Of a stretch of DNA of 64,000 bases, positions 44,735 through 53,254 are shown one piece after another. Both the position numbers and the translations under genes were made by a program. Each line of letters starts with the position of its first letter. The first letter of the stretch is position 1. This DNA comes from Mesoflavibacter zeaxanthinifaciens DSM 18436 (GTDB lineage Bacteria; Bacteroidota; Bacteroidia; Flavobacteriales; Flavobacteriaceae), in NCBI RefSeq assembly GCF_000422365.1, contig NZ_AULQ01000002.1:248001-312000 (forward strand), given 5' to 3'. A model generated the notes under the pieces. The model saw only the letters and a list, made by a program, of their open reading frames with translations. It was not told where the DNA came from and made no database searches.

Positions 44735-44886
44735 GTAATTAGGTTTATTTTTAAGTGATTACTGCTATTAATCTACTTTAATAATAAAGTGTAAAATTAG
44801 TTATTTTTTAGTTGAAATGAATTGTTCTTTACTTTAAAAATGAAGCACGTAAAATTTTTAGGTATTTTTGCTGAAATTTTATTGAA

Positions 44887-45258
44887 ATGGGAAAAATTAA
44901 AGTTGAAAATATTAGAGTATTTGCGCATCACGGTTGTTTAAAAGAAGAAACTGCTATTGGTAGTGATTATCGTGTAGATTTAGAAATTACAGCCAATTTA
45001 CAGCATAGTGCAAAGACAGATCAACTGAAAGATACGGTAGATTACGTGTTTTTAAATAGAATTATTTTTGAAGAAATGAAGGTACCAAGCGCACTTTTAG
45101 AACATGTTGCACGACGTATTTTAAACCGAATTTTTACTGAAGATCAAATGATTAAAAAAGCAACGGTAAGTGTTAGTAAAATAAATCCGCCAATTGGTGG
45201 CGATGTACAACAAGTAACAATTGTTATGAGTGACAAAAGAAAAAACTTCAAGAAATAG
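44887..45258 (+). CDS. folB: Dihydroneopterin aldolase
   Basis: A 123-residue FolB-family protein: VFAHHGCLKEETAIGSDYRVDLEI at the start (12-35), DTVDYVFLNRII and the C-terminal VSVSKINPPIGGDVQQVTIVM active-site segment. It converts dihydroneopterin to hydroxymethyl-dihydropterin in folate synthesis. It stands alone on the plus strand, just upstream of tRNA-Cys (gap 44 bp). Confidence 0.93.
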   Translation: MGKIKVENIRVFAHHGCLKEETAIGSDYRVDLEITANLQHSAKTDQLKDTVDYVFLNRIIFEEMKVPSALLEHVARRILNRIFTEDQMIKKATVSVSKINPPIGGDVQQVTIVMSDKRKNFKK

Positions 45259-45278
45259 TGTAAAAAGTTTATTTTTTT

Positions 45279-45286
45279 TACATTTG
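45279..45286 (+). promoter_or_regulatory. -7 promoter element of tRNA-Cys
   Basis: TACATTTG matches TAnnTTTG, 16 bp before the tRNA 5' end at 45303. Confidence 0.55.
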
Positions 45287-45302
45287 CTGTCCAATTATAA
45301 TT

Positions 45303-45373
45303 GGCGTCTTGGCCGAGTGGCTAGGCAGAGGTCTGCAAAACCTTGTACAGCGGTTCGAATCCGCTAGACGCCT
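45303..45373 (+). tRNA. tRNA-Cys (anticodon GCA)
   Basis: A cloverleaf can be folded by eye. Acceptor arms are GGCGTCT (45303-45309) and AGACGCC (45366-45372) with discriminator T, which is typical for Cys. The anticodon loop is CTGCAAA inside GAGGT/ACCTT, and the T-arm is AGCGG-TTCGAAT-CCGCT. The CCA end is not encoded. It is followed at once by a terminator. Confidence 0.97.
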
Positions 45374-45375
45374 CT

Positions 45376-45407
45376 AAAAGCTTTCAGAAAATCTGGAAGC
45401 TTTTTTG
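45376..45407 (+). terminator. Terminator of tRNA-Cys
   Basis: A 13-bp stem AAAAGCTTTCAGA/TCTGGAAGCTTTT with one G-T pair and an AAA loop ends in a T-run, starting 3 bp after the tRNA. Confidence 0.88.
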
Positions 45408-45420
45408 TTTACAATTAATT

Positions 45421-45526
45421 ACGTCAGTTCGAGTGACACGACAAAGGAGTGTTGTATCGAGAACTTTTAATGCAACTACTTCTCGATACAATTTGTTCGT
45501 ACCTCTCAAATCACTCGAAGTGACGT
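45421..45526. repeat. Nested inverted-repeat intergenic element
   Basis: The outer arms ACGTCAGTTCGAGTGA (45421-45436) and TCACTCGAAGTGACGT (45511-45526) are inverted with one mismatch. The inner arms GTTGTATCGAGAA (45451-45463) and TTCTCGATACAAT (45480-45492) are also inverted with one mismatch. The whole could fold into a long two-level hairpin. It has no reading frame of note and resembles the dispersed palindromic intergenic repeats of flavobacterial genomes. Confidence 0.7.
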
Positions 45527-45542
45527 TGTTTTTTTTAAAATT

Positions 45543-46223
45543 CTAATCCAAAGGATTAATCTGCTCTATTTTTTCTTTAAGTAATTCTTTTTCTTTAGGA
45601 AAGAAACCTTGGACTAGTAATAATACGCCAAAGCCTAATATTACTAAAGCTACAATCTTTTTAGTCTTGTAAATAAGTCTTGGTGTAAGCTTATTTTTTA
45701 AAGCTTTTGCAGCTGTAATTTTTACTAAATCTGCTAAAAAATAAGTTATTAACATGGTACTAATAAATACTATTACACCATTTTTAGACGTGGTTATAGA
45801 ATTAGCAATTACAATAAATGCTACCCAACCTAACAGTACACCAATGTTAATAAAGTTAAGCAAAAAGCCTTTTAAGAATAATTTACCGTAGCCTTTTTTA
45901 ATTTCAACTTTATGATATTCTCTTACTATTTCTCTAAACGATTTTGATGTTTTTATAAACGAAATAAAGCCATAAATTGCTAATAAAACACCACCAAAAA
46001 TTAAAAAATTAGGATCTTTTTCTATTTTACCTACCAATTTTTCGGTACTAAAAAATGCAACTACAATAAATAAAATATCTGCTAGAATTACTCCTGCATC
46101 AAATATTAAAGCACTTTTAAACCCTTTAGTTGCAGCAGTTTCTAACAAAACAAAAAATACTGGTCCAATCGTAAAAGATAATATGATACCAAAAGGAATT
46201 GCAGTAAGAATATCGTCAAACAT
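45543..46223 (-). CDS. LysE family transporter
   Basis: A 226-residue membrane protein with about six hydrophobic helices. The family start IPFGIILSFTIGPVFFVLLETAATKGFKSALIFDAGVILAD has the conserved G-P and D. LysE/RhtB proteins export amino acids or related small molecules; the substrate here is unknown. It ends next to the inverted-repeat element and is a single-gene unit. Confidence 0.85.
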   Translation of the reverse strand: MFDDILTAIPFGIILSFTIGPVFFVLLETAATKGFKSALIFDAGVILADILFIVVAFFSTEKLVGKIEKDPNFLIFGGVLLAIYGFISFIKTSKSFREIVREYHKVEIKKGYGKLFLKGFLLNFINIGVLLGWVAFIVIANSITTSKNGVIVFISTMLITYFLADLVKITAAKALKNKLTPRLIYKTKKIVALVILGFGVLLLVQGFFPKEKELLKEKIEQINPLD

Positions 46224-46295
46224 GTTATATATCTGGATTGTCTTACAAAGTAAAGAAATTATTTATTGATTATAGAATGCTTATTAACAGAAATA

Positions 46296-46330
46296 AAAAA
46301 AGCTTCAATTTAAAACTGAAGCTTTTGTTT
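46296..46330. terminator. Terminator downstream of the head-GIN gene
   Basis: AAAAGCTTCA (46297-46306) and TGAAGCTTTT (46317-46326) arms, with A-run to the left serving as the minus-strand T-tract. Confidence 0.75.
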
Positions 46331-46336
46331 TTTAAT

Positions 46337-46362
46337 TTAGGTTTCGACTACGCTAAACCAAC
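46337..46362. repeat. Short degenerate intergenic repeat-like sequence
   Basis: The stretch containing TTTCGACTACGCTAAACCAACTG resembles fragments of dispersed flavobacterial intergenic repeats (the TTCG..TACGCT pattern). The same flavour occurs at 47527-47583. No second exact copy is present in the window, so the assignment is tentative. Confidence 0.35.
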
Positions 46363-46380
46363 TGTACTATAATTAAGTTA

Positions 46381-47055
46381 TTAATCTTTAACTGTAATTG
46401 ATCCACCAAAGGTATTCTTTTTAGTAACGGTTCTAGGATTACCATAAATATCAATATCTCCACCAGCAGTAATACGTGCATCTACAGTATCACTTGCAGT
46501 TACTTCTGCTTCTCCAGCAGCACGTACTTTTATGTTTGTATTTTTGGTTTGAAAATCTCTTCCTTCGTAAATTCCACCTGTATTTAATGTAATATTTTGA
46601 GTGTTAGCTTTACCTCTAGTTTCTATAATTCCGCCAGTTACAGCTCTTACATTTACAGTGTTTACATCTAATCCTGCAATAATTGTAGCACCTTCTTGGG
46701 CACGTAATTCGATTGTGTCTTGCGTGATAAGCTCGTTACCTACAATTTTAGATCCTTCATTAGCATCAATAACTTTTATCTCTTTATAATGCACAGCAAC
46801 AAAGGTTTTTGTACCATCAAAAATACGGTCTATATCCATGCGTATTTTTAACATATCGTTTTTAATTACTACTTCTACATCGTCTACATCTTCACCAGTA
46901 ATAATCACTTTATTTTCGTCAGATTTTACTAGACTTACTTTTATTAAATCGAAAACTTTAACCGTTGTAAAGTCACCTACATGCTGACTTTTTGGGTTTT
47001 GTGCAAAGGTATTTAAGCTAAAAACTAAAGCTAAAATAGACAGTAAATATTTCAT
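46381..47055 (-). CDS. Head-GIN domain (DUF2807) exported protein
   Basis: A 224-residue protein with a Sec signal peptide (1-18, ending TFAQ) and a repetitive right-handed beta-helix-like body, with regularly spaced short strands such as IELRAQEGATIIAGLDVNTVNV and TVDARITAGGDIDIYGNP. The DUF2807/head-GIN family is abundant in Bacteroidota and presumed to be an envelope structural or adhesive domain. It is a monocistronic gene with a terminator after it. Confidence 0.85.
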   Translation of the reverse strand: MKYLLSILALVFSLNTFAQNPKSQHVGDFTTVKVFDLIKVSLVKSDENKVIITGEDVDDVEVVIKNDMLKIRMDIDRIFDGTKTFVAVHYKEIKVIDANEGSKIVGNELITQDTIELRAQEGATIIAGLDVNTVNVRAVTGGIIETRGKANTQNITLNTGGIYEGRDFQTKNTNIKVRAAGEAEVTASDTVDARITAGGDIDIYGNPRTVTKKNTFGGSITVKD

Positions 47056-47175
47056 AATATTGAAGGTTTTGTTTGTATTAAGAGTCTATTTTTTGATTAG
47101 TGTTACAGTTTTATAAATATTTTGTTCTTGATATGATTTTTAAATATTTAATAAATCAGTCGAAACGATGATTAA

Positions 47176-47469
47176 TTATGCAACATTTACTGCTGTACCA
47201 ACTACTGAAACAAAAAAATAAGAGCCATTTACAGTTTCTATATCAAAACTAATACCTACTACAGCATTAGCATTTAAATTTTTAGCATTGTCTTGTAACT
47301 CTTGAAACGCATGTTCTTTAGCTTCGTTAATTATCGCTTTTGTAATGTCTTTACTTTTTTCGACTTTAAAAGAAAACTTCGTTTTCATTTCAAAAGAAGT
47401 ACCAGTTACAATGCCTTTATATTCTATTATTTTAAAGCCTTCTATAGTATTTGTTGTGGTTAAAATCAT
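47176..47469 (-). CDS. YbjQ-like (UPF0145 / heavy-metal-binding domain) protein
   Basis: A 97-residue protein matching the YbjQ fold: ILTTTNTIEGFKIIEYKGIVTGTSF at the start, a central helix KAIINEAKEHAFQELQDNAKNLNANAVVGI, and a final strand pair. The family forms pentamers and has been annotated as heavy-metal-binding, but its function is unclear. The Cys residues seen in some members are absent. Confidence 0.82.
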   Translation of the reverse strand: MILTTTNTIEGFKIIEYKGIVTGTSFEMKTKFSFKVEKSKDITKAIINEAKEHAFQELQDNAKNLNANAVVGISFDIETVNGSYFFVSVVGTAVNVA

Positions 47470-47526
47470 GATTTATATTTTATTGATTAGTCCTTTAAAT
47501 TTATAAAATGTTACAAATAAAATAGA

Positions 47527-47583
47527 TTCTTCGCTACGCTCTGAATGACAATAAAATTCACTTCGATAAACTCAGTTTGACAA
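47527..47583. repeat. Degenerate intergenic repeat-like sequence upstream of YbjQ gene
   Basis: TTCTTCGCTACGCTCTGAATGACAA and the following TTCACTTCGATAAACTCAGTTTGACAA parts look like the dispersed TTCG..CGCT..GAATGACAA elements common in flavobacterial intergenic DNA. It lies between the rnr stop and the ybjQ-like gene. Assignment is from pattern memory only. Confidence 0.4.
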
Positions 47584-47593
47584 TTATAACTAT

Positions 47594-49837
47594 TTACGCT
47601 TCGTGTTTACCAATTAAATCAAAATCTAAATGACGTTTTACTAAATCTGCTTGTTTTACTTTTACAACAACTTCGTCTCCTAATTGGTACATGTTTTTTG
47701 TTTCGCGTCCAACAAGTGCAAATTGGTCTTGATCAAACTCGTAATAATCATCTTTTATATCTCTAATACGGACCATTCCTTCGCATTTATTAGCAATAAT
47801 CTCGACATAAATTCCCCAATCGGTTACACCAGAAATTACGCCTACAAATTCTTCATCTTGATGATCTTGCATAAACTTAATTTGCATGTATTTTATGCTA
47901 TCACGTTCGGCTTTTGTAGCTAAATATTCCATATTACTTGAGTGCATGCATTTTTCTTCATAAATCTCTTCGTTTGCACTTTTTTCGCCATCTAAATAAC
48001 GTTGTAATAAACGATGCGCCATAACGTCTGGATAACGTCTAATTGGCGATGTAAAATGGCTATAATAATCAAAAGCTAAACCGTAATGACCAATGTTATG
48101 CGTGGTATATTCGGCTTTAGCCATAGTACGAATTGCTAAAGTATCTACTAAATTTTGCTCTTTTTGACCTTGAACATCTTCTAATAATTTATTTAATGAA
48201 GATGAAATACTATCGCGACTTTTAAAGTTTAATTTATGACCAAATCTAGCCACAACACCTTGTAAAGCAGCTAGTTTACTTTCGTCAGGCTCGTCATGAA
48301 CACGATATACAAAGGTTTTTGATGGTTTCATTTTAGAAACAAACTCTGATACTTTACGATTGGCTAATAGCATAAATTCTTCTATTAACTTGTTAGCATC
48401 TTTACTGGTTTTAAAATGAACACCTGTTGGATTTGCTTGTTCATCTAAAGTAAATCTTACTTCAACTTTATCAAAACTAATTGCTCCAGAACGCATACGT
48501 TTGCTACGCATTTTTTTTGCTAATCGGTCTAAAACTAAAATTGCTTGGGCTATTTCTGGTTGTGTATTGTATGTTTTACCGGTAAGAGAAACGTCTTCTG
48601 GAATTTCTGTTTTTATGGATGAGATTTCTGTATTATTAGAAATAACAAAATCTGTGTTATTTTCTATAACAGCTTGCGCTTCTTCATAAGCAAATCTTGC
48701 ATCACTATACGTTACTGTTCTACCAAACCATTGGTCTTTTATTTCGGCTTTTTCATTTAATTTAAATACTGCTGAAAAGGTATATTTTTCTTCATGTGGA
48801 CGTAAAGAACATGCGCCATTACTTAATATTTCAGGAAGCATTGGCACTACTCTATCTACTAAATAAACAGATGTTGCACGCTCGTAAGCTTCATCATCTA
48901 AAATGGTACCTTCTTCTAAATAGTGAGAAACGTCTGCAATGTGTATTCCTATCTCGAATAAGCCATTTTCTAAAACTTTAAAGGATAATGCATCATCAAA
49001 ATCTTTAGCGTCTTTAGGATCTATGGTAAAGGTTAAATCTTTACGCATATCGCGACGTTTTTTAATTTCTTCTGGTTTAATAGAGGTATCTATTTGATTT
49101 GCAAAATCTTCGACTTCTTTTGGAAATTCGTACGGTAACCCATATTCGGCTAAAATAGCATGGATTTCTGTATTGTGTTCTCCTGGTTTACCAAGGACTT
49201 CTTTTACACGACCGTTTGGTGAATCTGCTTTTTCTGGCCAATCTACTAACTCAACTAAAACTTTATCACCATCTTCAGCTTTATTAATTTTGTTAATAGG
49301 CACAAAAATATCTGTAGTCATTTTGTTAGAATCTGGGACTACAAATGCAAAATTGTTCTTTTCGTGTATTTGTATAACACCAACGTATTGCGTTTTTGCA
49401 CGTTTAATGATTTGTGTTATTTCGCCTTCTAATTTACCGCGTTTACGACGTTTAAAGACGTAAAGTTCTACTTCGTCACCATCTAACGCTTTGTTAACAT
49501 TGTTAGAGGCAATAAAGATATCTTCTTCAAAATCATCACAAATTACATAGCCAGATCCACGTGAAGACGCATCAAAAATACCAGTATGATACTCGGTATT
49601 TACAACTGCTTTAAACTTACCACGTTCTACTTCTTCAATCTCTTGCTTAGCTTTAAGCTGCGCAAGTTTTTTTATAATTTGGTTACGACTACTAGCATCA
49701 TTAACGCCTAATTTGGCAGCAATCTGCTTGTAGTTAAAGGTTTTATTACGTTCTTTTCTAAGTATGTTTAGAATAGTCTCTGTTAGATTGGAAATCTTAT
49801 TATGACTAGGTTTCCTTTTCTTTTTCTTCTTTGACAT
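47594..49837 (-). CDS. rnr: Ribonuclease R
   Basis: A 747-residue RNB-family 3'-5' exoribonuclease: N-terminal basic and winged-helix region, two cold-shock domains, the RNB catalytic domain with TIDPKDAKDFDDALSF (the Asp cluster binding Mg2+) and HNIGHYGLAFDYYSHFTSPIRRYPD, and a C-terminal S1 domain (VISGVTDWGIYVEI). It degrades structured RNA and takes part in rRNA and mRNA turnover. Upstream lies the long noncoding AT-rich region. Confidence 0.96.
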   Translation of the reverse strand: MSKKKKKRKPSHNKISNLTETILNILRKERNKTFNYKQIAAKLGVNDASSRNQIIKKLAQLKAKQEIEEVERGKFKAVVNTEYHTGIFDASSRGSGYVICDDFEEDIFIASNNVNKALDGDEVELYVFKRRKRGKLEGEITQIIKRAKTQYVGVIQIHEKNNFAFVVPDSNKMTTDIFVPINKINKAEDGDKVLVELVDWPEKADSPNGRVKEVLGKPGEHNTEIHAILAEYGLPYEFPKEVEDFANQIDTSIKPEEIKKRRDMRKDLTFTIDPKDAKDFDDALSFKVLENGLFEIGIHIADVSHYLEEGTILDDEAYERATSVYLVDRVVPMLPEILSNGACSLRPHEEKYTFSAVFKLNEKAEIKDQWFGRTVTYSDARFAYEEAQAVIENNTDFVISNNTEISSIKTEIPEDVSLTGKTYNTQPEIAQAILVLDRLAKKMRSKRMRSGAISFDKVEVRFTLDEQANPTGVHFKTSKDANKLIEEFMLLANRKVSEFVSKMKPSKTFVYRVHDEPDESKLAALQGVVARFGHKLNFKSRDSISSSLNKLLEDVQGQKEQNLVDTLAIRTMAKAEYTTHNIGHYGLAFDYYSHFTSPIRRYPDVMAHRLLQRYLDGEKSANEEIYEEKCMHSSNMEYLATKAERDSIKYMQIKFMQDHQDEEFVGVISGVTDWGIYVEIIANKCEGMVRIRDIKDDYYEFDQDQFALVGRETKNMYQLGDEVVVKVKQADLVKRHLDFDLIGKHEA

Positions 49838-50532
49838 TTATATTTTTTAATGTATTGAATTTCTAAAGTTAAGTGAAATTCGGTTTATAATTAACTTAAT
49901 TAGTGGGAAGAGAAAGTCATTAAGTTTTTACAAAGCTACATTTTTAAATTTAAAATAGAATTAAGGAAGCGTTAAATTAAAGACTTCAAACGTTATTCAC
50001 ATTTATATTATATATCATTTCTTTTCTTTTAAAATTTTTAAAAAATAATTGTAATGATTATTGCTTGTTAATAGCGGTATAACTTTTTGAAGTTTTTATT
50101 TGAAATTAAGTTAAACTTGTTCTATTAACAACTTATTAGAGTATTAACTATCTGATTTTAAAGTCTAATTAATATGTTATTAACAACTGTTTATAACGTA
50201 AATTGACAATTAACTTTTAATAAATACTTTTAAAATTGACGTTGAAAATTGACATTTTAGTGCTAATAAGTTTACAAAAAATTAAGGTTAACTATTTTGG
50301 TTGTTAACTAAACGTTACGGATTGTAAATTTTACTTAATAATCCAAATAAAAGTTTTAAAAAAGAATAAGAAGATATTAACAACTAATCAATACTTAAAG
50401 TAAAGAAATTAACAATTAATAGAGTTATTAACTTTTTTAGTTATTTAAAGATAAGTAACCATATAAAGATTATTAATAATGCTAAGCAATTAGTAACTTT
50501 GAGGCACTATAAACAACACAACATCAATTATT
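49838..50532. other. AT-rich noncoding region with repeated TATTAACAACT motifs (candidate origin or control region)
   Basis: About 690 bp without a plausible gene, between divergent rnr and rpiB. It contains three exact copies of TATTAACAACT (50123-50133, 50178-50188, 50375-50385), several related TTAAC/GTTAA words (for example TTGTTAACTA near 50300) and one perfect TTATNCACA DnaA-box match, TTATTCACA (49993-50001). AT-richness is visibly higher than in flanking genes. An origin, a multi-site regulator region or a noncoding RNA are all possible. Confidence 0.4.
50494..50501 (+). promoter_or_regulatory. -7 promoter element of rpiB
   Basis: TAACTTTG fits TAnnTTTG, 31 bp before the rpiB ATG, and is identical to the tatA element at 22162-22169. 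Confidence 0.55.
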
Positions 50533-50964
50533 ATGAAAATTTCAATAGGTAACGATCACGCTGGTACAGAATATAAATTTGCTATAAAAAAGCATTTAGA
50601 AGACAAAGGTATTACAGTTATTAATTATGGTACAGATGCATCAGATAGTGTAGATTATCCAGATTTTGTACATCCTGTAGCAAAAGATGTTACAGATGAA
50701 GCTGCAGATTTTGGTATTTTAATTTGTGGAAGTGCTAACGGTGTAGCTATGACAGCTAATAAACACCAAAAAGTAAGAGCTGGCGTATGTTGGACTAAAG
50801 AAATTACAGAACTTACCCGTTTACATAACAATGCAAATATTATTTGTATTCCTGCACGTTACACCGCTTTACAACAAGCTATAGCTATGGTAGATACATT
50901 TTTAGAAACTAAATTTGAAGGTGGAAGACACCAAAATAGAGTAGAAAAAATACCTATGTGTTAA
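50533..50964 (+). CDS. rpiB: Ribose-5-phosphate isomerase B
   Basis: A 143-residue RpiB/LacAB protein: IGNDHAGTEYKFAIK at the start, and ICGSANGVAMTANKHQKVRAGVC carrying the catalytic Cys and anion loop. It interconverts ribose-5-phosphate and ribulose-5-phosphate in the pentose phosphate pathway. It heads an apparent three-gene plus-strand unit with a CDF transporter (4 bp) and a GNAT (4 bp). Confidence 0.95.
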   Translation: MKISIGNDHAGTEYKFAIKKHLEDKGITVINYGTDASDSVDYPDFVHPVAKDVTDEAADFGILICGSANGVAMTANKHQKVRAGVCWTKEITELTRLHNNANIICIPARYTALQQAIAMVDTFLETKFEGGRHQNRVEKIPMC

Positions 50965-50968
50965 TAAG

Positions 50969-51883
50969 ATGGGTCACCATCATACACATAATCACAATCA
51001 CGCACATGATTTAAGAGGAAAAAAACTATTAATATCTATCCTTTTAAATATTGGTATTACCGTAGCACAGATTATTGGTGGTTTTGTTTCTGGTAGTTTA
51101 TCATTACTTAGTGATGCTTTACACAATTTTACAGATGTTATTTCTTTAATTGTAAGCTATTTTGCTGCAAAATTATCAAAGAAAAAAGCGTCTAATAATA
51201 AAACTTTTGGTTATAAACGTGCCGAAATTTTAGCAGCATTTATAAACGCTTCAACATTAATAGTAATTGCTATTTTATTAATTATTGAAGCTGTAAAACG
51301 CTTTTTAAATCCTGAAACTATAGAGTCTAATCTTGTTATTTGGTTATCTCTTTTAGCTATCATTTTTAATGGATTAAGTGTTTTATTATTAAGAAAAGAT
51401 TCTCAAACCAATATCAATATAAAATCTGCATACTTACACTTATTAACAGATATGTTAGCAAGTGTTGCCGTGTTAATTGGTGGTTTATTAATGAAGTACT
51501 ACCAAATATTTTGGATAGATAGCGTATTAACATTTTTAATAGGTTTATACCTAATTTGGGTTGGTTACGCTTTGTTAAAAACCTCAACAAAAATGCTAAT
51601 GTTATTTACGCCTTCGCATATAAATGTAGAAGATGTTGTAAAACGTGTTAATAGTATAAATCATATTAAAAAACTACATCATGTACATATATGGAATTTA
51701 AATGATGACGAGCTTCATCTAGAAGCACATTTAGATTTAGATAAAGATATTACAATCACGCAATTTGATGCTATTTTACAGCAAATAGAGCAGTTATTAC
51801 ATGACGAATTTGATATTAATCACGTTAATATCCAACCAGAATACAAAAAAGAAGATCCTAAAGATATAATCGTACAAGATTAA
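50969..51883 (+). CDS. Cation diffusion facilitator (CDF) metal transporter
   Basis: A 304-residue protein. The His-rich cytoplasmic N-terminus (MGHHHTHNHNHAHD) likely binds Zn/Co. Six membrane helices follow, with LLSDALHNFTDVISL carrying the transport-site pattern (D...H..TD) and HLLTDMLASVAVLIGG its partner. A C-terminal dimer domain has HHVHIWNLNDDELHLEAH. It exports divalent metal, most likely Zn2+, against protons. Start 4 bp after rpiB. Confidence 0.92.
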   Translation: MGHHHTHNHNHAHDLRGKKLLISILLNIGITVAQIIGGFVSGSLSLLSDALHNFTDVISLIVSYFAAKLSKKKASNNKTFGYKRAEILAAFINASTLIVIAILLIIEAVKRFLNPETIESNLVIWLSLLAIIFNGLSVLLLRKDSQTNINIKSAYLHLLTDMLASVAVLIGGLLMKYYQIFWIDSVLTFLIGLYLIWVGYALLKTSTKMLMLFTPSHINVEDVVKRVNSINHIKKLHHVHIWNLNDDELHLEAHLDLDKDITITQFDAILQQIEQLLHDEFDINHVNIQPEYKKEDPKDIIVQD

Positions 51884-51887
51884 ATTT

Positions 51888-52337
51888 ATGCTAAACATTA
51901 AAGTAAAAACATTTAGTCAATTAACTACAAAAGAACTGTATGATTTACTACAATTACGTAGTGAAGTCTTTGTAGTAGAGCAAGATTGTGTATATCAAGA
52001 TATAGATGGAAAAGATCAAAAAGCACTACATGTTTTAGGTTTTAAAGATGAAGTTTTAGTTGGTTATACAAGAATTTTTAAACCTGGAGATTATTTTGAA
52101 TTAGCTAGTATTGGTAGAGTTGTAGTTAAAGAAAATGAACGTAAGCACAAGTATGGTTATGATATAATGGATGCATCTATAAAAACTATTAAAGATGTAT
52201 TTAACACGACAGATATTAAAATTTCTGCACAGTGTTATTTAAAACGTTTTTATAATAATTTGCAGTTTTTTGAAGTAGGAGAGCAATATTTAGAAGATGG
52301 TATACCACATATTGCTATGATTTATGAAGATAAATAA
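51888..52337 (+). CDS. GNAT family N-acetyltransferase (ElaA-like)
   Basis: A 149-residue GNAT. LYDLLQLRSEVFVVEQDCVYQDIDGKDQ (about 17-44) is the ElaA/YitI-type start. The acetyl-CoA-binding region is IGRVVVKENERKHKYGYDIMD (about 85-105). The substrate is unknown. It follows the CDF gene by 4 bp and converges with the OmpA gene, whose stop is only 3 bp away. Confidence 0.85.
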   Translation: MLNIKVKTFSQLTTKELYDLLQLRSEVFVVEQDCVYQDIDGKDQKALHVLGFKDEVLVGYTRIFKPGDYFELASIGRVVVKENERKHKYGYDIMDASIKTIKDVFNTTDIKISAQCYLKRFYNNLQFFEVGEQYLEDGIPHIAMIYEDK

Positions 52338-52340
52338 TAA

Positions 52341-53210
52341 TTATTTTTTATCTGCAATATAGGTAATCAAGATTTCTACACGTCTATCGTATTTAGGATC
52401 ACCACCAAGAGGAAATTTACGACGTAAACCGACATATTTCATGCGTTTTTTATCTACACCTTTACGTGCTAAATAATCATAAATATATTTTGCTCTAGCT
52501 ACAGATAAATTACGTTTTTGTGTTCTTTTATCTACAGCATCACGACTATTTTGTGTACAACATACATGACCTTGTATAGTAAAATAGACGTTTTTCTTTG
52601 CAACTAAAATTTTAGCTAATTTTTCTAAAGTTTTTTTAGAATCTGAAGTAACATAACTGTAATTAGTTTTAAAATAAATTTTATCTAATCGTATTTTATC
52701 ACCTGTTTTAATGTTGCCATTAGCTATATCTTCAGGTGTTATTTTTTTGTCTTTATTAGAAGTTTTATCAACAACTGTTTCTTCTATCTTTTGCTCTTTT
52801 GTAGCTAACTTTTTAGGTTTAACTATAATTTCTACTTTACGGTTTAAACCTCTAACTTTGTTTACTTCGTCTTCTTTTAAAACTTTTAATAAAATTTCGC
52901 CTTTACCATTAACATTGGTTATTAAATTTTGATCAATACCATAATCAGCAAACATCATTTTTATAGCATCTGCTCGGTTTTGAGAAAGCTCTAAGTTATA
53001 ATCATTGGTACCACGATCGTCACAAAATCCATAAATTGAAATTTTATCAATTGTAATGGTGTCTAGTGAAGAAATAAAAAGCAGAAGCCTGTTTTCTTCT
53101 GTTAAAGGAACATCATATTCGTCAGTATTAAAATACACATCATGTTTTAATTCGCTTTGCGAAAAAATAGACGTGTTTATTAACAAAAAGATGATTAAAA
53201 AGTACTTCAT
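52341..53210 (-). CDS. OmpA family protein with two tandem OmpA-like domains
   Basis: 289 residues from the chosen start: signal peptide (MKYFLIIFLLINTSIFSQ), then two peptidoglycan-binding OmpA-type domains. The first has VYFNTDEYDVPLTEENR, YGFCDDRGTNDYNLELSQNRADAI (about 19-130). The second has IYFKTNYSYVTSDSKKTLEKLA, GHVCCTQNSRDA and NLSVARAKYIYDYL (about 170-285). Both keep the D..N..LS..RA pattern contacting diaminopimelate. The ATG at 53210 is chosen because it gives a standard signal peptide; 53228 would add six polar residues. Confidence 0.85.
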   Translation of the reverse strand: MKYFLIIFLLINTSIFSQSELKHDVYFNTDEYDVPLTEENRLLLFISSLDTITIDKISIYGFCDDRGTNDYNLELSQNRADAIKMMFADYGIDQNLITNVNGKGEILLKVLKEDEVNKVRGLNRKVEIIVKPKKLATKEQKIEETVVDKTSNKDKKITPEDIANGNIKTGDKIRLDKIYFKTNYSYVTSDSKKTLEKLAKILVAKKNVYFTIQGHVCCTQNSRDAVDKRTQKRNLSVARAKYIYDYLARKGVDKKRMKYVGLRRKFPLGGDPKYDRRVEILITYIADKK

Positions 53211-53254
53211 TTTAAATTGCTTAACCACTAAATATAATAAATTTTTACTAGATT

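Noticed and set aside
45343-45546. 67-residue frame starting in tRNA-Cys
   Set aside because: Runs through the tRNA 3' part, the terminator and the inverted-repeat element; not a gene.
49554-49567. Weaker parS-like word (GATCCACGTGAAGA)
   Set aside because: Only 10 of 14 positions match the core, it is not palindromic, and it lies within rnr coding sequence.
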